The notes under the pieces are model-generated. The model was not told the origin of the DNA, made no database searches, and saw nothing but the letters and a program-made list of their open reading frames with translations. Of a stretch of 64,000 nucleotides of DNA, positions 58,138 through 64,000 are shown piece after piece; position 1 is the first letter of the stretch; each line of letters begins with the position of its first letter. Both the position numbers and the translations under genes were made by a program. Source of the DNA: Gnetum montanum (lineage: Eukaryota > Streptophyta > Gnetopsida > Gnetales > Gnetaceae); contig MNCI01004656.1 of assembly GCA_015680685.1 (NCBI GenBank), forward strand, positions 594,187 through 658,186, written 5' to 3'.

Positions 58138-60489
58138 CTTAGCCACCTAGATCACTTGCTATGATGCCACCTAATTTAGAATTAAATGCACATGCACAGG
58201 GGTTAAATTGCATCACAAGCAATGTTTTCAAGAGGATTCTATTCATTGATAATGTAGCTAATTGGCCAAACACATGTTGGAATTCCTACCTTAAAAATGA
58301 ACTGCATCATGAGTGAATTTTTTTCTTAGAAAAAAAGAGGACTATGTTCATTGGTAGTGCAATAATTTTGTAAGTGTGATGAGGTCCAACAGTGATCCTT
58401 ACCCTACCTTACTCACCCTTTTCCCATATATTTTGAAAAAAAAATTCTATTTTTCCTATACCCTTTTCCTATTCCAAAAAAAAAGAAGAAAAAAAGAAAA
58501 GAGAGAGAAGAAAAAAAAAAGACCTAAGGAAAAATTTGAAAGTTATGGCTAGCCATGATCTAAAAGAAGCATTTCTTCTTGAAAACATTTGGTGTAAGTC
58601 CCATTCTCAAAGGTATTCTCTATGCTAATAGTTTTTATCTTAGAAATGATTAAGCTTGCAATCTTAATTGTAAGCTATAATTTATAAAGTATACATACCA
58701 TGATTATATCTTCAATAATATCACAAGGTGGTGTGAAATATGATTTATATCTAGGTTTTCAATACCATTATATGATTATTTTAATCATTGCTAAACATTA
58801 TAGTCCATTTCATAATTTTGTAAATTTATAATAAGTTTCATGTTTTAGCCTTATCTTGAAAGCATAAGTGGATAACTTAACCCTTGCTATTGCTGCACTT
58901 TAATTAAAAAAAATAGAAGTTTTGATTATTCTTTCTAACTTGGAGTTATCATCTTTATAATTACAATGAAAAAAATAATAATAATAAAGAAGAAGAAAAA
59001 AGCTAACGAGTGCCTGGGTGGTGCGATAGGAGAGGTTTGACTTTTTATGTAGTGTGCACGATAGGAAAAGTGTTACTACTTGGCAATTAAAATGGCACAG
59101 GCGACTACGGTAGGGACTTTTCAGTTATTATTGTTTAATTTTTCTCTCTTTCCTCATTGCATGTTAAATGCCTATTTATTGTGACTTGTTTCATGATAAC
59201 ATTTTGAGGCATGAATTTGTTTCTGGATCATACAAGCTTGTTACAAATTTGTATATATATAGTTATATACATACACAAGTAAATATCTTGAGTTTTCTTA
59301 TTCTCTGTGCTTTTCTCCGTGACATTAGTTTCCTTTTTCGTGCTGTAAATACAAGGCTTCTGTGCTCTTATTTTTCTTCTATTTCTAGTGTTTAGCGGCA
59401 CATTTTCTATTTTAACTATTTTCCCAGTAAGGCCAATAGCTTATTGTAGCATATATATATATATATATATAATATTCTAATTATTGAGAATGTTTCTTGT
59501 TGTTAGTATGTTTGATCTGTTAAGGGGTCAAACATTTTGACCCCTTAATAAAAAAATTCATAATAATAAATTGGGATTCAGCAACCTCTGTAGCTGCCTT
59601 CTTGGCTTCATGGTTAGGTCATGGTTAGGTCAGTGTAAACACAATGCTAGCATAGATTCATATTATTAGATCTATAGCTACTAAAGGTTGTTCCTATGAA
59701 TGTCCTCTCTTGCGTTGGAATACATGAGAAGTTCCTTATTACAAGGAAGATAAGTACACATACATGAACAATATAATGCTTAAACCAAAACATGAACAAA
59801 ATGTAAAATAAGAAAAGCCCATAGCTAATGATCTACAACCTTATACTTTATATGTTAGGTGCTATTTTATTATTTTTCTTGGTTATGATACAAAAAAGGA
59901 CCTTATCTTCTTGCATGTGGATGTTGTAAAGTAAAAATGATTTAATTTTAATGATTTTCTATAGAATCATTGGGGAAATATTTAGTATTATTTTTGTTTA
60001 ATTTTCTAGGACCATAGCCATTATCCTATTTTCATGAAATGATGCATTTTGTCTACTTTAATGTTGTTATGCTTTTCTAGAAGATTTATAATTCAGTTGT
60101 AAGTAATCCTGATAATGTTCAGTAATACCAAATGTTTATTTACTATTATTTATTTTAAACAAAAATAAAAAAAGAGGAAAAAATTTCTAAAACATTTCAA
60201 CTTCTCAACATTTTGTTTTCCAGTTTGTATTTTCACTGATGTAATGATAACATAAATTTTGATATTTCTATCCCTTCCTCCTTTATTTTAAAGAACAATG
60301 ATTTCATTTAATTATGCTTAATGTGTGTACGACCTATGAAGAAAATTAAATGAGTAGAAAATGTTAATGATTTTGAGGCCCCCAAGCTCCAAAAGATAGA
60401 GGATGCTAGTAGAATAGGGAAGGGGGATCAATAGGGGAAAAGAAGGACCATCAAAATGGAAGAGAAGTGGAAAATTTTTAAATCTCCTT
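58138..60489 (+). other. Non-coding stretch right of B
   Basis: No gene is visible. It contains an A/G-rich tract near 58480-58520, a TA microsatellite at 59451-59472, a perfect 13-3-13 palindrome at 59520-59548 and a small direct repeat ATGGTTAGGTC at 59607-59630. It may be 3' untranslated sequence of C4 displaced by B. Confidence 0.45.
59520..59548. repeat. Perfect inverted repeat
   Basis: TTAAGGGGTCAAA, then CAT, then TTTGACCCCTTAA: a 13-base stem with no mismatch. Followed by A-rich sequence. Confidence 0.9.
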
Positions 60490-60849
60490 GATTTCAATTT
60501 TCATGATTTAGAGTCTAATTTTCATTCATTTTTAAACTTTGTTTTTAAAATGGAAGAGGAAAGTTTTAAATTGTCAAACTTCTTAAGATAGTTAGAGATT
60601 GTTCTTACCCTTAGCGTTATCTCTTTTGATTCATTGGTAGACTAGTTTCAGTGATTAAAAACTAAGGAAGAAAATATTGACATTGGTTGCTACCTCGATA
60701 AGGAGTTCTTTAGGTAGCTGTCAAAAGAATAAATGGCTAAGCATGAAGACTTGCTAGAAGATGTGTACCTACAAGAGCTATGGGTAGGCAAGCTTACACA
60801 AGAGGTAGTTTATCTTACAAATGAAATTTGGGGCTATATAGTGACAGAA
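60490..60849 (+). pseudogene. Degraded coding remnant, unknown
   Basis: 120 codons in one phase with five stops. Readable parts are DFNFHDLESNFHSFLNFVF, EENIDIGCYLDKEFF and MAKHEDLLEDVYLQELWVGK. The composition is protein-like, and a possible extension lies upstream to about 60345. I recognise no family. It may belong to C4 or be an old host gene fragment. Confidence 0.35.
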
Positions 60850-61379
60850 GTACTTTTTTTTCTTGCCTTAGTTGCCCTTTATTTCTTTAAGAGTTATGGA
60901 ATTTAGTTATCATTATATGCTTGGTTATGTATGTTTGTATAAACTTTTAAATTGAATGCAATTTAGTGAAGAAAATTTGATTATAAATCCTTTATTTCAA
61001 TTTTAGGATCTATATTATTTTTATTTCAACCTTATTTTCTCCAAGTTACTAATTATTTCCTCTATTCAGTTTTAGTATTCCTAACTACCTTGGCTTGCTA
61101 TTTCATGATCTATTTTATAATAAATTTTAAAATTTATTTATTTTCATTTCTTTTTTAGGTTGAATTTCTAGTTCATTATTATTCAATATCTAGTTTAGAA
61201 TTTATTCTCTTTTTTTACATCCTTTGGTGTAATATTTAAGAATTTTAAGTAATTAGAAAAATGTTTCTCTATATAATATCATATGTGTTTATATACTCTT
61301 GGATCACATGAGATGATCAACATCATAAAATATAATAGTATCTATTTATTATTACTTATTATTAAAATTAATTGTACAA

Positions 61380-61508
61380 CACTACATTCCACTTAATCAA
61401 TTGAGTGTATTCCCAAGTTTTTGTATCCATATGGGAGATGCCCTAGATGATTGTCTCTTAAAACATATTTTAAAAGGGTGTTGTTTGTAACCAAATATCA
61501 TGCATTAA
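61380..61508 (+). repeat. Family C LTR end remnant
   Basis: It aligns with the last 130 bases of the C1 LTR (for example TATCCATATGGGAGATGCCC against TACCCATACGGGAGGTGCAC) and ends ATGCATTAACA. It is probably the right end of C4, followed at once by A6. Confidence 0.65.
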
Positions 61509-61574
61509 CACACCCTTGAATTTTCTTTCTTAAATTAGATAACTATAAACATGTTTAGTTCTTATCATTAAATA

Positions 61575-62290
61575 GTTCCAACATGGTACTCTATTTGCAA
61601 ATGAAGTTTGGTTCCAAAGATCCATATCCATTTTCTACTTTCTTCATTAGTGTCCTTGATAATAGCTTGAACTTTTACTAATTATTCTCAATATTTTATA
61701 AGATGCAAGAATCATGGAAGACTTGTAGATGATGCCGTGGATTTTCATTATAACCTCACTCAAAGATTCTAATATTATTCATGTTAAGGTGCTTGATGCA
61801 ACTATTCCTTTGATGCTTGGTGGAAATGTACATAACCTTCTTAATGTTAATAATCCTTATTGTAGCCAAAAAGAGTTCATCATAGTTATTTAGTTCATCA
61901 TGGTTTATATCATGATCATAACCCCTTTTGTGTTATATATTATGCCTTCTACCATATCTATGCCCATTATCTCTATCTTGGTTATCATGTCTACCTCCAT
62001 TTTTATTTTTACCATGTTATCTATTATAATTTTTTCAATAATCTCTACTAGCTTGTCTATCTTGGCCTCTTCCTCCTTACCTACACTCATCCTCATTAGA
62101 ACTTAACAATAAGGATGATGAAGAGGATGAAGAACTAGAAAAGCCATGCTAGCTTGCTCTACTTTCATGATTATTTTGATTATCTCTTGATGGTTGTTAA
62201 AAGACCTAAGGCTAGAGGTCTTCCTTTTGTTGGATCCTATTCAAAGTTAAACATATAAGGATTAATAAGTCTAGAAATTTCATCAACTAC
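61575..62290 (-). pseudogene. gag fragment A6 of family A, Arg/Gly-rich N-terminal type
   Basis: On the minus strand this aligns with the N-terminal and capsid parts of A3 gag. It reads SNEDEC, then an Arg/Asn/Gly/His-rich stretch (GRHDNQDRDNGHRYGRR). DELFLATIRINIKKV and HHLQVFHDSC follow. Both ends are truncated and stops are frequent. It appears older than A1-A5. Confidence 0.65.
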
Positions 62291-62889
62291 TATGTACTCA
62301 TTTATAGTAGCTTCTAGTCCAAATTTTATTAATGTAGTAGAAGCATTAATGAAGTTGCTTGATTAGGTCGTAATATAACATTGCCTTGTAGGCCCCTCAA
62401 TCTTATATATTCTTCTTGGTAGAAAATGAAGGAAAATTCCACATAGTAGGGATCTAAATGCTAGTAAACCAACTTTACTTGGTATCACTTATCATAATTA
62501 TGCCTACTTATCTTGTTATTAATCCTTAAAGCATTATCAACTATTGGCACATTTGGCCATTACATGGAGCAGTTAGAATATTTTGTTGAAATGTTTTGTT
62601 TAAAACATGAGCAAAATCCCTGGTTGAAAATTTGCAGTCCAGTCTTGTGAGTAATGGGTATTCTTCGAGAAGAAAGCATGGTAAATAATCTTGATGATAA
62701 AAGCCTTCTTGAAAAGTAAAGCAGAGTGTCAAGTGAAGGTTGGAATAAAAAGAAGAGAAGGATTATTTACTACAAGAAAGTAATATATGGACAAAATAAC
62801 AAAATAAATCAGCTAAAGAGTTCAACTGGTTTTGAATTTGTAATTGTCAAAGGGTGTAAAGGTTTCTTTATTCACAAACAAAAAATCCA
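62291..62889. other. Transition region, nothing firm
   Basis: AT-rich. It may contain more 5' leader of A6 at its left. I see no LTR, domain or RNA gene. Confidence 0.4.
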
Positions 62890-63660
62890 AATTTACGAAT
62901 GATTCGAGAACCGTTGATTAACGCTGCTGGAAACATGAAACCGAAAAAAAAAACAAAAACAGAACTAAATGTCGTCATGTTAAGGTTTTTCCTTCTGCAT
63001 ATTGGCTCTAGACTGCTCTCACGTACCCGTTGAAGCTACATTACTGACTCACCAGACACCAAATCAAAGTTCAGGAAATGCGTGGGAGGCTCTTCTTGCA
63101 CCAATGATTTGTTTTCACAGGAGTTTCAGGCCGCAAACGCGTAAAAAAGTTAGACAGAACCGAGGCCAATAGAAGGCGAGGGTAGAATGTGGGAACGTAA
63201 CAAAAAAAAAAGATGGAAATATTCTGTGTATACAGTACACAGAGAAGGACGCCCCTGTTCTTTTTAGAACGCCATAGCAGTTTTAGCAACCGATCCATAG
63301 CACATTCATCTCAGGTTTGAAATCGATGGCAATTGGAGACAGGTAAAAAAAAATGAGAGAACAAAAACGCAGGAAGCCCTAAATTTTGGGGGCAAAATAG
63401 AAATTGAAACCCTCAGTTTGGGATGCGTTGTTCTTAACACAAAAAAACCCTTTCTCCTCCAGCACACGACGATCAGATTGCGGTTGCAGAGCCTTCTTGT
63501 GCGGAGGCATTTTGAATCTGCGGTTTTGCTGATGCTACATTTCGAATTTTACACAAACATGTGTCATTTCCTGTAGGTTGTGGGCAGAAATAAGCGAAAG
63601 ACCGTTGCCCTGGAACTGTGAAGAAACCTCCACACGATTTACATGGAAGAGAAGGAAAAT
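62890..63660 (-). promoter_or_regulatory. CpG-retaining, non-repetitive segment; candidate gene 5' end
   Basis: About 30 CpG dinucleotides occur in roughly 770 bases, while neighbouring transposon sequence has few. No part matches the A, B or C families. Low methylation, as at promoters or first exons, is the usual reason for CpG retention. Orientation is guessed from the small ORF at 63379-63510. Confidence 0.4.
63379..63510 (-). CDS. Small ORF, possible first exon of an unknown gene
   Basis: 43 codons and a stop. It starts MPPHKKALQPQSDRRVLEEK and lies in the CpG-retaining segment. Codons use CpG (CCG, CGT), unlike the decayed transposon frames. It could be the start of a longer spliced gene, since GT donors occur downstream (GAGG|GTTTC), or chance. 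I recognise no family. Confidence 0.25.
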   Translation of the reverse strand: MPPHKKALQPQSDRRVLEEKGFFCVKNNASQTEGFNFYFAPKI

Positions 63661-64000
63661 CATTCCTCCGCTTTTGCCAAAAAATTATTCAGTTATTTCT
63701 ACCACTCAAAGCATATGTCAAAAATAGAGTATAAATTAACTAATAATTTATATATATAGATACATATATATTCACAATATGAAGTACTCATCGTATGAAG
63801 TCTTAGAGACCTGCCATCATTCATCCCAAGTTATGAAATATATTATTTACTGCCCATTTAAAATTTGCAATATTGGTTATCCTATTCAATGTCACATTAC
63901 ATTAAAGTTAGCATAAAATGCTCCTCATTTCATGCATGACTTCCTAACTCCCTAACCACATAACCTTCTCCTAGCTTGTTGGACAAGTAATCTTCTGATT
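63661..64000. other. AT-rich end of window
   Basis: No gene, repeat family or RNA recognised. Confidence 0.5.

Noticed and set aside
62541-62732. 63-codon minus-strand frame
   Set aside because: No domain or conservation with the adjacent A6 gag; likely chance.

Overview
The window looks like nuclear DNA of a seed plant. It consists almost entirely of old, mutated LTR retrotransposons nested in one another. A gymnosperm-type genome would fit, because copies are long, old, CpG-poor and deeply nested, but I cannot prove the taxon. I found no intact protein-coding gene, rRNA, tRNA or CRISPR. The only stretch that does not look like transposon is a CpG-retaining segment at about 62.9-63.66 kb.

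Three families explain most of it. Family A has LTRs of about 820-890 bp that begin TGATGAG and end CTCATCA, and a tRNA-Asp-type primer site. It carries gag, a spacer of 1.4-2 kb and a large second ORF (ORF2), with no protease, reverse transcriptase, RNase H or integrase. Copies are A1 (1-8108, +, entering from the left), A2 (8109-18838, -), A3 (21477-30643, -), A4 (36426-45053, -), A5 (47296-53103, +) and a gag fragment A6 (about 61575-62290, -). Family B (33906-58137, +) is a chromovirus-type Ty3/gypsy element with an initiator-Met primer site. Family C is a Tat-like Ty3/gypsy group with LTRs TGTTGATG...CATCAACA. It is present as C1 (3125-7254, +), gag-protease C2 (18839-20588, -), RT/RNase H/integrase-zinc C3 (20830-21476 and 30644-32170, -) and integrase C4 (about 32290-33400, +).

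Insertion order can be read from target duplications. C1 (GAACC) sits in the 3' LTR of A1, A1 sits in the 3' LTR of A2, and A2 sits in the C2 protease region. A3 (CTTTG) sits in the RNase H-integrase linker of C3. A4 (CATGG) and A5 (TCAAG) both sit inside B, and B itself appears to lie in sequence downstream of C4.

The most interesting system is family A. In the long copies (A2, A3, A4) the spacer carries a second promoter-like block: a cluster of GATATC-type motifs next to a TATATATA box. Its motif variants change in step with the same copy's own LTR. A second polypurine-like tract follows in A2 and A4. A branch-point and acceptor-like sequence abuts the ORF2 start, and a conserved AATAAA follows gag in four copies. 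The short copies A1 and A5 lack the internal promoter and most of ORF2 together, yet were both mobilised. This suggests a pol-less, two-transcript retroelement with a trans-acting or accessory ORF2. That is inference from sequence and needs the checks listed.
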